The translations under genes were made by a program, and so were the position numbers. From NCBI GenBank assembly GCA_022575985.1, contig JAKSXM010000269.1:1-64000 (forward strand): DNA of 64,000 nucleotides, written 5' to 3'. The DNA is from Anagrus nilaparvatae. Its lineage: Eukaryota; Arthropoda; Insecta; Hymenoptera; Mymaridae. The notes below the pieces were generated by a model, which saw only the letters and a program-made list of their open reading frames with translations, had not been told where the DNA came from and ran no database searches. Below, in pieces: positions 23,632 to 36,800 of this stretch; position 1 is the first letter of the stretch; every line of letters begins with the position of its first letter.

Positions 23632-24337
23632 ATGTGCAGATCAAAAGAAACAAAGAAGCTTGGCTACTGTGGTTTCATAAACCACCCAGATCACTTTTAC
23701 ATCGTTCAACATATTGATCTGTTTTTGCCTAAAGTAAGTAAAAAGGTTAATTTGTATTAGTTTCTTTTTTTTTGTAATAATTAATTTACTTTAATAATTT
23801 TCTTTTCTTATTATTTTTCTAAATTTTGTTTTTCAGATTCATGCTGCTCTAAAAGGTAGCTGTGGGGATGATGACAGTAATCATCCGTTTTGGAACTTAT
23901 CGAGGGACGCCCGGCGGATTGTAAGTTTAAATTTATTATTTATTATTTTTTATTATCTAAAAAAAAATTTATTTAATTTATATTATTTGTCTACGGATAG
24001 AGTTTTAAAATATAATAATTAAAAAAAATATTAATTCGTTTTGTTTCAGTGTCAGCTCGTTGTTAATGAAATTAGCTGGAAACGGATACACCAGCAGTCG
24101 GCCGACCTTATATCCGCTCCTGGGGAGGAAGGGGAGGATGAGGTCAGGCGGCTATCAAGACGACGGCTTCACTTGGACCGTCTTTTTGGGGAGGAGGAGT
24201 ATCCCCGGGACTGGTTGTCCCAACGACTCTTTCTAGGTAGATTATTTTATCAACCAGAGCCAGGGTTGTTCAGGTTTCTTGCACCTGTGGAACATTGGGG
24301 CTCTCCTCCACCAAAAAGGCGTTGTTTGGAGTTGTAG
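23632..24337 (+). CDS. Unknown spliced antisense gene of the retrotransposon (157 aa)
   Basis: Three exons join in phase 0 with consensus introns: 23632-23733, GTAAGT to TTTTTCAG, 23837-23920, GTAAGT to TTGTTTCAG, then 24050-24337 to a TAG stop. The exons are visibly GC-richer than the AT-laden introns and flanks. The predicted protein has Cys/His residues near the start (MCRSKETKKLGYCGF), an acidic then basic stretch (EEGEDEVRRLSRRR) and a C-terminal PPPKRR that looks like a nuclear localisation signal. I do not recognise the family. It lies head-to-head with gag inside the element's leader, so its RNA would be complementary to the leader of the genomic RNA. A regulatory or accessory role, or a captured host or viral gene, is possible; all are inference. 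A downstream AATAAA is at 24532-24537. Confidence 0.72.
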
Positions 24338-25020
24338 TAAAAAGAAAATATTTAAAAAAAATGTTATATGTATGTGTTTGTAATTGTTGTATATTGATTA
24401 AAAAAAGTGTAAATATGGGAAAAAAAAAATTCTTTTTTTTTTTTATGGGGGTTTAAAGAATATATTTGTTTAAAAAGAATTACTGTTTATTTACTTTGAT
24501 TTATTCCTTATTATTTTATTCCTTTTCCTTAAATAAAAAAAGGTCAAAAAAGAAGAAGGAGAAAAAAAAAATTGTTTACATTAAATTTAAATTTGCAACA
24601 TTGCAAATTAAAGAGAAAAAAAAATTGTTATTATAATGAGTAAATAAATTAAATAATAATAAAAAAAAATAATATTAGATTAAATAATAAAATAATTATT
24701 TATATATAATGTTTAAAAGGAATGCTAAATTTGTATATATAAAACATGTTATATGTAAAATTTTATACGAATGTAGGGGAAAAATTGTTTTATTTGGGGG
24801 TGATATAATATATTTGTTATAATGAAAAGAATTAATGTCTATTTATTTTGTCTTTTATTGTTTTATTCCTTTTCCTCAGATAGAAAAAAAATTTTGAAAG
24901 GTAAAATTTGCTGAGTAAGTAGTAATATTTATCTTTAGTGAAAAAAAAATTTGGTTTCTGGCTGTTATTAAAAAAAGATTTTAGTTCGATTCAAATTTTC
25001 TAGTATAGAATATAGAAAAT
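24338..25020 (-). other. AT-rich element leader downstream of the antisense gene
   Basis: About 680 bp between the antisense stop codon and the primer site, made of A and T runs with occasional GGGG. No coding potential is seen on either strand. Two similar passages, TATTCCTTTTCCT near 24518 and ATTCCTTTTCCTC near 24864, suggest an internal duplication of the leader. Confidence 0.5.
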
Positions 25021-25034
25021 CGGTATAGGAACCA
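25021..25034 (-). promoter_or_regulatory. Primer binding site, tRNA-Glu type
   Basis: On the minus strand the bases after the 5' LTR and one spacer base read TGGTTCCTATACCG. This is the complement of the usual insect tRNA-Glu 3' end including CCA, with one mismatch (CCC to CCT). tRNA-Glu priming is my reading from known tRNA sequences. Confidence 0.75.
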
Positions 25035-25035
25035 A

Positions 25036-25666
25036 TGTTATGTTTATCATAACGTAAAATAAATAATAAGTATTATAAAAATAATGAATGAACATTCATA
25101 AGTAAAAAATGAAGTAATCTTATAGTATTGTATTATAAGCATATTATTATTATTATTATAAAGTGTATGAACTCTATAAGACTGCTGACGAATGAATTTT
25201 AATATAAAGATATGATGTACTTACTCATGGCTTGTCTGGACGGTAGGAGACCTTGAAATAAATAACACACAGATTTTATAAAGACTGAATTTATTAACGA
25301 TTAAAGGTACACGTCGTCGCGAGATTTTTATCTTAACTGACTGTCGTCTTACAATTTTTATGTTCTTATATACTAATGATTCTTTATTTAAGTTATTTTA
25401 AATATTCAAAATATAAATATTATTATTTGTTAATTCCTTAATTATTACTTAATTTTCTGTTATAGTTTACGTAATAGTAAACTATATTTTCCTAATTTTA
25501 TGTTATTATTTCTTAATCTAAAACATTTCCTATTTGATTAATAAGCTTAAATAGTATTTACATGATTTATTTATAAATCTTATCTTAGGTAATTGTTTAT
25601 TATTTATTATTAATTGTTTATAAATTATTATTAATTATTTATTATTTTGTTAGTTATTGCATAACA
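25036..25666 (-). repeat. 5' LTR (right copy)
   Basis: Direct repeat of 13315-13945 at a constant offset of 11,721 bp. Because all sense genes run on the minus strand, this is the promoter-bearing LTR. In element orientation it contains the splice-donor consensus GTAAGT (complement of 25220-25225), a candidate donor for a spliced env message. The target duplication ATGC follows at 25667-25670. Confidence 0.96.
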
Positions 25667-27496
25667 ATGCTATCATTGCATAAAAATATTTTACATTACA
25701 AAATATCTATAAAAGAGTTCAATATTTGAAAACATTTAAGCGGGGTTTATTTTGATAAATTCAATACTAATAATTCAATGCTATTTTTGCATAAAAACCA
25801 TTAAAATTACAACATTTCTATAAAATAGGACAGTATTTGAAAACATTTAAGTGGGGTATATTTTGATAAATTCAATACTAATAATTCAATGGTATTATTG
25901 CATAAAAACCATTAAAATTACAACAATTCTATAAAACATGACCGTATTCGAAAACAATTAAGTGGGTCACATTCTGCAAAATTGAATACTAATAATTCAA
26001 TGCTATCAATGCATAAAAACAATTGAAATTAGAATCTTTCTGTAAAAAAGGATAATATTCAAAAACATTTAAGTGAGAATATATTTTGCTAAATTCAATA
26101 GTAATAATTTAATGATATTGTTGCATAAAAACAATTGAAATTACAACATTTCTATAAAACAGGTCAGTATTCGAGAACATTTAAGTGGGGAATAATCTGC
26201 TAAATTCAATACTAATATTTCAATGCTATCATTGCATAAAAATAAATGAAATTACAACTTTTCTATAAAACAGGACAATATTTGAAAAAATTTAAGTGGG
26301 GTATTGAGTATTGAATTTAGCATTATGTGTACTTATAAATTCAATACTAATATTTGAATGCTATCATTGCTTAAAAACATTGAAATTCAACTTTTCTATA
26401 AAACAGGGAAAAAAATTTAAAATAGTGTTTATTTTGCCTAATTCAATACTAATATTTCAATGCTATCATTGCATAAAAATATTTTACATTACAAAATATC
26501 TATAAAAGAGTTCAATATTTGAAAACATTTAAGCGGGGTTTATTTTGATAAATTCAATACTAATAATTCAATGCTATTTTTGCATAAAAACCATTAAAAT
26601 TACAACATTTCTATAAAATAGGACAGTATTTGAAAACATTTAAGTGGGGTATATTTTGATAAATTCAATACTAATAATTCAATGGTATTATTGCATAAAA
26701 ACCATTAAAATTACAACAATTCTATAAAACATGACCGTATTCGAAAACAATTAAGTGGGTCACATTCTGCAAAATTGAATACTAATAATTCAATGCTATC
26801 AATGCATAAAAACAATTGAAATTAGAATCTTTCTGTAAAAAAGGATAATATTCAAAAACATTTAAGTGAGAATATATTTTGCTAAATTCAATAGTAATAA
26901 TTCAATGATATTGTTGCATAAAAACAAATGAAATTACAACATTTCTATAAAACAGGTGAGTATTCGAGAACATTTAAGTGGGGAATAATCTGCTAAATTG
27001 ACTGCTTATAATTCAATGCTATTATTGCATAAAAACTATTGAAATTACAACTTTTCTATAAAGCAGGGAAAAAAAATTTAAAGTGTTTTTTATTTTGCTT
27101 AATTCAATACTAATATTTCAATGCTATCATTGCATAAAAATATTTTACATTATAAAATTTCTATAAAAGAAGTCAATATTTGCAAACATTTAAGTGGGGT
27201 TAATTTTGCTAAATTCAATACTAATATTTCAATGCTAACATTGCATAAAAATATTTTACATTACAAAATTTCTATAAAAGAGGTCAATATTTGTAAACAT
27301 TTAAGTGGGGTTTATTTTGATAAATTCAATACTAATAATTCAATGCTATTATTGCATAAAAACCATTAATATTACAACATTTCTATAAAAGAGGTCAATA
27401 TTTAAAAAACATTTAAGTGGGGTATATTTTGCTAAATTCGATACTAATAATTCAATGCTATTATTGCATAAAAACCATTAAAATTACAACATTTCT
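25667..27496 (+). repeat. Satellite array, block right of the retrotransposon
   Basis: The 111-bp satellite resumes in the same orientation and phase as before the element. The start of this block recurs 793 bp later (25671 pairs with 26464), and the part from about 26050 to 27360 recurs at about 27838-29148 with an offset of 1788 bp. The second copy of the first duplication shows what the site looked like before the retrotransposon arrived. Confidence 0.95.
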
Positions 27497-27829
27497 TTTT
27501 TTGACTCAGGGGACCTTGAAACATATAGAAATTTAGAAATGGGGGGTACCTCATTTTTTTCGGAAAGCAATAGGCTACTTTCCTTACCTATGGTAATAGG
27601 GCAAGGAGAGTAAAAATCCAGCCTCAAATTTTGACATTCAATAACTTTTTTATGTGTGCACCGAATTTGATTTTTTTAGTTGTGTTTGTTATGTTCAGGA
27701 GCAGGTTTATGGCCTATCAAATTTATGATCCGACTTCAGGACTCTTTCCTACGGTCCTTCAAAGTTTACATGTTATCCTTATGGGAGAAGATTTGTGAGC
27801 TGACCATACACAGAAATAAAAATCAGCTG
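27497..27829. mobile_element. ~333-bp foreign insert in the satellite
   Basis: Satellite sequence stops after 'attacaacatttc' and resumes with 'taagagaagaatattc'. Between them lies unrelated, less AT-biased DNA (for example GGGACCTTGAAACATATAG and GGCCTATCAAATTTATGATC). The uninterrupted satellite version of the left flank is at about 39330-39480. I see no reading frame, no terminal inverted repeat and no clear target duplication, so class and orientation stay open. It could be a fragment of a DNA transposon or a gene-derived piece. Confidence 0.65.
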
Positions 27830-30800
27830 TTATAAGAGAAGAATATTCAAAAACATTTAAGTGAGAATATATTTTGCTAAATTCAATAGTAATAATTCAA
27901 TGATATTGTTGCATAAAAACAATTGAAATTACAACATTTCTATAAAACAGGTCAGTATTCGAGAACATTTAAGTGGGGAATAATCTGCTAAATTCAATAC
28001 TAATATTTCAATGCTATCATTGCATAAAAATAAATGAAATTAGAACTTTTCTATAAAACAGGACAATATTTGAAAAAATTTAAGTGGGGTATTGAGTATT
28101 GAATTTAGCATTATGTGTACTTATAAATTCAATACTAATATTTCAATGCTATCATTGCTTAAAAACATTGAAATTCAACTTTTCTATAAAACAGGGAAAA
28201 AAATTTAAAATAGTGTTTATTTTGCCTAATTCAATACTAATATTTCAATGCTATCATTGCATAAAAATATTTTACATTACAAAATATCTATAAAAGAGTT
28301 CAATATTTGAAAACATTTAAGCGGGGTTTATTTTGATAAATTCAATACTAATAATTCAATGCTATTTTTGCATAAAAACCATTAAAATTACAACATTTCT
28401 ATAAAATAGGACAGTATTTGAAAACATTTAAGTGGGGTATATTTTGATAAATTCAATACTAATAATTCAATGGTATTATTGCATAAAAACCATTAAAATT
28501 ACAACAATTCTATAAAACATGACCGTATTCGAAAACAATTAAGTGGGTCACATTCTGCAAAATTGAATACTAATAATTCAATGCTATCAATGCATAAAAA
28601 CAATTGAAATTAGAATCTTTCTGTAAAAAAGGATAATATTCAAAAACATTTAAGTGAGAATATATTTTGCTAAATTCAATAGTAATAATTCAATGATATT
28701 GTTGCATAAAAACAAATGAAATTACAACATTTCTATAAAACAGGTGAGTATTCGAGAACATTTAAGTGGGGAATAATCTGCTAAATTGACTGCTAATAAT
28801 TCAATGCTATTATTGCATAAAAACTATTGAAATTACAACTTTTCTATAAAGCAGGGAAAAAAAATTTAAAGTGTTTTTTATTTTGCTTAATTCAATACTA
28901 ATATTTCAATGCTATCATTGCATAAAAATATTTTACATTATAAAATTTCTATAAAAGAAGTCAATATTTGCAAACATTTAAGTGGGGTTAATTTTGCTAA
29001 ATTCAATACTAATATTTCAATGCTAACATTGCATAAAAATATTTTACATTACAAAATTTCTATAAAAGAGGTCAATATTTGTAAACATTTAAGTGGGGTT
29101 TATTTTGATAAATTCAATACTAATAATTCAATGCTATTATTGCATAAAAACCATTAAAATTACAACATTTCTATAAAACAGGACAGTATTTGAAAACATT
29201 TAAGCAAGGTATATTTTACTGAATTCAATACTAATAATTCAATGCTATTATTGCATAAAAGCAATTGAAATTACAAAATTTCTATAAAACAGATTAGTAT
29301 TTGAGAACATTTAAGTGGGGAATATTCTGCTAAATTCAATGCTAATATTTCAATGCTATCATAGCATAAAAATAATTGAAATTACAACTTTTCTATAAAA
29401 CAGGGCAATATTTGAAAATATTTAAGTGGGGTATATTTTGCTAAATTCAATACTAATATTTCAATGCTAACATTGCATAAAAATATTTTACATTACAAAG
29501 TTTCTATAAAAGAGGTCAATATTTGAAAACATTTAAGAGGGGTTTATTTTGATAAATTCAATGCTAATAATTCAATACTATTATTGCATACAAACCATTA
29601 AAATTACAACATTTCTATAAAACAGGACAGTATTCGAAAACATTTCAGTGGGGCATATTCTGCTAAATTCAATACCAATATTTTAATGCTATCATTGCAT
29701 AAAAATAAATGAAATTAAAACTTTTCTATAAAACAGGACAATATTTGAAAAAATTTAAATGGGGTATTAAGTATTGAATTTAGCAGTATATGTACTTATA
29801 AATTCAATGCTAATATTTCAATGCTATCATTGCTTAAAAACATTGAAATTCAACTTTTCTATAAAACAGGGAAAAAAAATTTAAAGTGGGTTATATTTTG
29901 CTAAATTGCATACTAATAATTCAATGCTATTATTGCATAAAAACAGGTGATATTACAACATTTCTATAAAAGAGGACAATATTCGAAAACATTTAAGTGG
30001 GGTATATTTTGCTAAATTCAATACTAATAATTCAATGTTATAAAACAGTACCGTATTCGAAAACATTTAAGTAAGGCAAATTTGCTAAATTCAATACTAA
30101 AATTTCAATGCTATCAATGCTTAAAAAAATTGAAATTACAAGCTTACTATAAAACAGGGGAAAAAATTTAAAATGGTGTTTATTTTGCTAAATTCAATTC
30201 TAATATTTCTTATAGTGGGGTATATTTTACTGAATTCAATACTAATAATTCAATGCGATTATTGCATAAAAACAATTGAAATTACAACATTTCTATAAAA
30301 CAGATTAGTATTCGAGAACATTTAATTGTGGAATATTCTGCTAAATTCAATGCTAATATTTCAATGCTATCATAGCATAAAAATAATTGAAATTACAACT
30401 TTTCTATAAAACAGGACAATATTTGAAAACATTTAAGTGGGGCAAATTTGCTAAATACAATACTAAAATTTCAATGCTATTATTGCATAAAATCATTAAA
30501 ATTACAACGTTTCTATAAAACAGGACAGTATTCGAAAACAATTTGGTGGGGCATATTCTGCTAAATTGAATACTAATAATTCAATGCTATTATTGCATAA
30601 ACACAATTGAAATTACAACTTTTCTATAAAGCAGGGAAAAAAAATTTAAAGTGTTGTTTATTTTGCTTAATTCAATACTAATATTTCAATGCTATCATTG
30701 CATAAAAATATTTTACATTACAAAATTTCTATATAAGAGGTCAATATTTGAAAACATTTAAGTGGGGTATATTTTGCTAAATTCAATACTAATATTTCAA

Positions 30801-33800
30801 TGCTAACATTGCATAAAAATATTTTACATTATAAAATTTCTATAAAAGAGGTCAGTATTTGAAAACATTTAAGCGGGGTTTATTTTGATAAATTCAATAC
30901 TAATAATTCAATGCTATTATTGCATAAAAACCATTAAAATTTACAACTTTTCTATAAAACAGGTCAGTTTTCGAGAACATTTAAGTGGGGAATAATCTGT
31001 TAAATGAAAATACTAATATTTCAATGCTATCATTGCACAAAAATAAATGAAATTACAACTTTTCTACAAAACATGACAATATTTGAAAAAATTTAAGTGG
31101 GGTAGAGAGCATTGAATTTAGCAGTATATGTACTTATAAATTCAATACTAATATTTCAATGCTATCATTGCTTAAAAACATTGAAATTCAACTTTCCTAT
31201 AAAACAGGGAAAAAAAATTTTAAGTGGGTTATATTTTGCTAAATTCAATACTAACATTTCAATGCTAAGATTGCATAAAAATAATTGAAATTACAACTAG
31301 TCTATAAAAAAGGAAAGTATTAGAAAACATTTAAGTGTTGTTTATTTTGCTTAATTCAATACTAATATTTCAATGCTATCATTGCATAAAAATATTTTAT
31401 ATTACAAAATTTCTATAAAAGAGGTCAATATTTGAAAACATTTAAGTGATGTATATTTTGCTAAATTCAATACTAATATTTCAATGCTAACATTGCATAA
31501 AAATATTTTACATTACAAAATTTCTATAAAAGTGGTCAATATTTGAAAACATTTAAGTGGGGTTTATTTTGATAAATTCAATACTAATAATTCAATGCTA
31601 TTATTGCATAAAAACCATTAAAATTACAACATTTCTATAAAACAAGACAGTATTTGAAAACATTTAAGTGGGGTATATTTTGATAAATTCAATACTAATA
31701 ATTCAATGCTATCAATGCATAAAAACAATTGAAATTAGAACATTTCTGTAAAAAAGGATAATATTCAAAAACATTTAAGTGAGAATATATTTTGCTAAAT
31801 TCAATAGTAATAATTCAATGATATTGTTGCATAAAAACAAATGAAATTACAACATTTCTATAAAACAGGTCAGTATTCGAGAACATTTAAGTGCGGAATA
31901 ATCTGCTAAATTCAATACTAATATTTCAATGCTATCATTGCATAAAAATAAATGAAATTACAACTTTTCTATAAAACAGGACAATATTTGAAAAAATATA
32001 AGTGGGGTATAGAGTATTGAATTTAGCAGTATATGTACTTATAAATTCAATACTAATATTTCAATGCTATCATTGCTTAAAAACATTGAAATTAAACTTT
32101 TTTATAAAACAGGGAAAAAAAATTTAATGTGGGTTATATTTTGCTAAATTGCATACTAATAATTCAATGCTATTATTGCATAAAAACAAGTGATATTACA
32201 ACATTTCTATAAAGGAGGACAATATTCGAAAACATTGAATTGGGGTATATTTTGCTAAATTCAATACTAATAATTCAATGTTATAAAACAGGACAGTATT
32301 CGAAAACATTTAAGTGGGGCAAATTTGCTAAATTCAATACTAAAGTTTCAATGCTATCAATGCTTAAAAAAATTGAAATTACAAGTTTACTATAAAACAG
32401 GGGAAAAAATTTAAAATGGTGTTTATTTTGCTAAATTCAATTCTAATATTTCAATGCTATCCTTGCATAAAAATATATTAAATTTAAAAATTTCTATAAA
32501 ATAGGTCAATATTTGAAAACATTTTAGTGGGGTATGTTTTACTAAATTCAATACTAATGTTTCAATGCCATTTTTGCATATAATCAATTAAAATTACAAC
32601 ATTTCTATAAAAAAGGACAGTATTAGAAAACATGTAAGTGGGGAATATTCTGCTAAGTTCAATACTAATATTTCATTGCTATGATTGCATAAAAGTAATT
32701 GAAATTACAACTTGTCTATAAAACGGGAAAGTATTAGAGAACATTTAAGTGGGTAATATTCTGCTAAAATCAATACTAATATTTCAATTCTATGATTGCA
32801 TAAAAATAATTGAAATTACAACTTTTCTATAAAACAGGAAAATATTCGAGAACATTTAAGTGAGGAATATTCTGCTAAATTAAATACTAATATTTCAATG
32901 CTACGGTTGCATAACAATATTTGAAATTATAACTTTTCTATAAAACAGGACAATATTTGAAAACATTTAAGTGGGGCAAATTTGCTAAATACAATACTAA
33001 AATTTCAATGCATGATTGAAATATAATTGCATAAAAATAATTGAAATTACAACATTTCTATAAATCAGGACAGTATACGAAATCATTTAAGTGGGGTATA
33101 TTTTGCTAAATTTAATATTAATAATTCAATGCTATCGCTGCATAAAAACAATTGAAATTACAACATTTCTATAAAATATGACCGTATTCGAAAACATTTA
33201 AGTGGGGCACATTCTGCAAAATTAAATACTAATAATTCAATGCTATTAATACATAAAAACAATTGAAATTAGAACATTTCTGTAAAAAAGGAGAATATTC
33301 AAAAACATTTAAGTGAGAATATATTTTGCTAAATTCAATAGAAATAATTCAATGATATTGTTGCGTAAAAACAATTTAAATTACAACAATTCTATAAAAC
33401 ACTTCAGTATTCGAGAACATTTAAGTTGGGAATAATCTGCTAAATTCAATACTAATATTTCAATGCTATCATTGCATAAAAATATTTTACATTACAAGAT
33501 TTCTATAAAATAGGTCAATATTTGAAAACATTTAAGTGGGGTATGTTTTACTAAATTAAATACTAATGATTCAATGCCATTATCGCATAAAATCAATTGA
33601 AATCACAAAATTTCTATAAAAAAGGACAGTATTAGAAAACATTTAGGGGAATATTCTGCTAAGTTCAATACTAATATTTCATTGCTATGATTGCATAAAA
33701 GTAATTAAAATTACAATTTTTCTATAAAACAGGAAAGTATTCGAGAACATTTAAGTGGGTAATATTCTGCTAAATTCAATACTAATATTTCAATGCTATG

Positions 33801-36800
33801 ATTTCATAAAAATAATTGAAATTACAACTAGTCTATAAAGCAGGAAAATATTTGAGAACATTTAAGTGGGGCAAATTTGCTAAATACAGTACTAAAATTT
33901 CAATGCTATTATTGCATAAAAACCATTAAAATTACAAAATTTCTATAAAAGAGGACCGTATTCGAAAAAAATTAAGTGGGGTATATTTTACTGAATTCAA
34001 TACTAATAATTCAATGCGATTATTGCATAAAAACAATTGAAATTACAACATTTCTATAAAACAGATTAGTATTCGAGAACATTTAAGTGGGGAATATTCT
34101 GCTAAATTCAATGCTAATATTTCAATGCTATCATAGCATAAAAATTTTTGAAATTACAACTTTTCTATAAAACAGGACAATATTCGAAAACATTTAAGTG
34201 GGGCATATTCTGCTAAATTCAATACTAATATTTCAATGCTATGATTGCTTAAAAATATTTTACAATACAAAATTTCTATAAAAGAGGTCAATATTTAAAA
34301 TCATTTAAGAGAGGCATATTTGAATAAATTCAATACTAAACATTCAATGCTATTATTGCATAAAAACCATTAAAATTACAACGTTTCTATAAAACAGGTC
34401 AGTATTCGAGAACATTTATGTGGGGAATATTCTGCTAAGTTCAATACTAATATTTCATTGCTATGATTGCATAAAAACAATTGAAATTAGAACATTTCTG
34501 TAAAAGAGGAGAATATTCAAAAACATTTAAGTTAGAATATTTTGCTAAATTCAATAGTAATAATTCAATGATATTGTTGCATAAAAACAATTGAAATTAC
34601 AACATTTCTATAAAACAGGTCAGTATTAGAAAACATTTAAGTGGGGAATATTCTGCTAAGTTCAATACTAATATTTTATTGCTATGATTGCATAAAAGTA
34701 ATTGAAATTACAACTTTTCTATAAAACAGGAAAGTATTCGAGAACATTTAAGTGGGTAATATTCTGCTAAATTCAATACTAATATTTCGATGCTACAGTT
34801 GCATAAAAATAATTGAAATTACAACATTTCTATAAATCAGGACAGTATACGAAATCATTTAAGTGGGGTATATTTTGCTAAATTTAATATTAATAATTCA
34901 ATGCTATCGCTGCATAAAAACAATTGAAATTACAAAATTTCTATAAAAAATGACAGTATTCGAGAACATTTAAGTCAGGAATATTCTGCTAAATTCAAAG
35001 TGGGTTATATTTTGCAAAAATTTAAAGTGGGTTATATTTTGCTAAATTGAATATTAATAATTCAATGCTATTATTGCATAAAAGCCATTAAAATTACAAC
35101 ATTTCTATAAAACAGGACAGTATTCGAAAACATTTAAGTGGGACATATTCTGCTAAATTCAATACTAATATTTCAATACTATGATTGCTTAAAAATATTT
35201 TACAATACAAAATTTCTATAAAAGAGGTCAATATATAAAAACATTTAAGAGAGGTATATTTTAATAAATTCAATACTAAACATTCAATGCTATTATTGCA
35301 TAAAAATTATTAAAATTACAACGTTTCTATAAAACAGGTCAGTATTCGAGAACATTTAAGTGGGGAATAATCTGCTAAATTGAATAAAAATAATTCAATG
35401 CTATTATTGCCTAAATATATATTAAATTAAAAAATTTCTATAAAATTGGTCAATATTTGAAAACATTTAAGTGGGGTATGTTTTACTAAATTCAATACTA
35501 ATGATTTAATGCCATTATTGCATAAAATCAATTGAAATTACAACATTTCTATAGAAAAGGACAGTATTAGAAAACATTTATGTGGGGAATATTCTGCTAA
35601 GTTCAATACTAATATTTCATTGCTATGATTGCATGAAAGTAATTGAAATTACAACTTTTCTATAAAACAGGAAAGTATTCGAGAACATTTAAGTGGGTTA
35701 TATTCTGCTAAATTCAATACTAATATTTCGATGCTATGATTGCATAAAAATAATTGAAATTACAACTTTTCTATAAAACAGGAAAATATTCGAGAAAATT
35801 TAAGTGGGGAATATTCTGCTAAATTGAGTACTAATATTTCAATGCTACAGTTGCATAACAATATTTAAAATTACAAAATTTCTATAAAAGAGGAGCGTAT
35901 TCGAAAACAATTAAGTGGGGTATATTTTACTGAATTCAATACTAATAATTCAATGCTATTATTGCATAAAAACTATTGAAATTACAACTTTTCTATAAAA
36001 CAGGGAATAAAATTTAAAATAGTGTTTATTTTGCCTAATTCAATACTAACATTTCAATGCTATCATTGCATAAAAATATTGTACATTACAAAATATCTAT
36101 AAAAGAGTTCAATATTAGAAAACATTTAAGTGGGGTATATTTTGCGAAATTCGATACTAATAATTCAATGCTATTATTGCATAAAAACCAATAAAATTGC
36201 AACATTTCTATAAAACAGGACAGTATTGGAAAACATTTAAGTGCGGTATATTCTGGTAAATTAAATACTAATCATTCAATGCTATTATTGCATAAAAACA
36301 ATTGAAATTACAATATTTCTGTAAAAGAGGAGAATATTCAAAAACATTGAAGTGAGAATATATTTTGCTAAATTCAATAGTAATAATTCAATGATATTGT
36401 TGCATAAAAACAATTGAAATTACAACATTTCTATAAAACAGGTCAGTATTCGAGAACATTTAAGCGAAGAATAATCTGCTAAATTCAATACTAATAATTC
36501 AATGCTATTATTGCATAAAAACAATTGAAATTACAAAATTTCTATAAAAAATGACAGTATTCGAGAACATTTAAGTCAGGAATATTCTGCTAAATTCAAA
36601 GTGGGTTATATTTTGCAAAAATTTAAAGCGGGTTATATTTTGCTAAATTTAATATTAATAATTCAATGCTATTATTGCATAAAAGCTATTAAAATTACAA
36701 CATTTCTATAAAACATGACAGTATTCGAAAACTTTTAAGTGGGACATATTCTGCTAAATTCAATACTAATATTTCAATACTATGATTGCTTAAAAATATT

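Larger units (their letters stand above)
13315..25666 (-). mobile_element. Ty3/gypsy-type LTR retrotransposon with env and an antisense gene
   Basis: This is a complete element of 12,352 bp. It has 631-bp LTRs with TGTTAT...ATAACA ends, a 4-bp target duplication ATGC, a primer site next to the right-hand (5') LTR, a polypurine tract next to the left-hand (3') LTR, and minus-strand gag, protease, pol (RT-RNase H-integrase order) and env. The domain order is that of the Ty3/gypsy group. The LTRs differ at three positions that I could find (13458/25179, 13736/25457 and 13844/25565), so insertion was recent. The same satellite sequence without the element is present at 26441-26470 and 28229-28258, which act as empty-site paralogues. 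Unusual points are the length, the roughly 1.6-kb leader with a spliced gene on the other strand, separate protease and pol frames, and a break near the end of pol. Confidence 0.95.

Noticed and set aside
27497..27829. Calling the insert a Helitron
   Set aside because: No CTRR end with a preceding hairpin and no A-T target could be shown.
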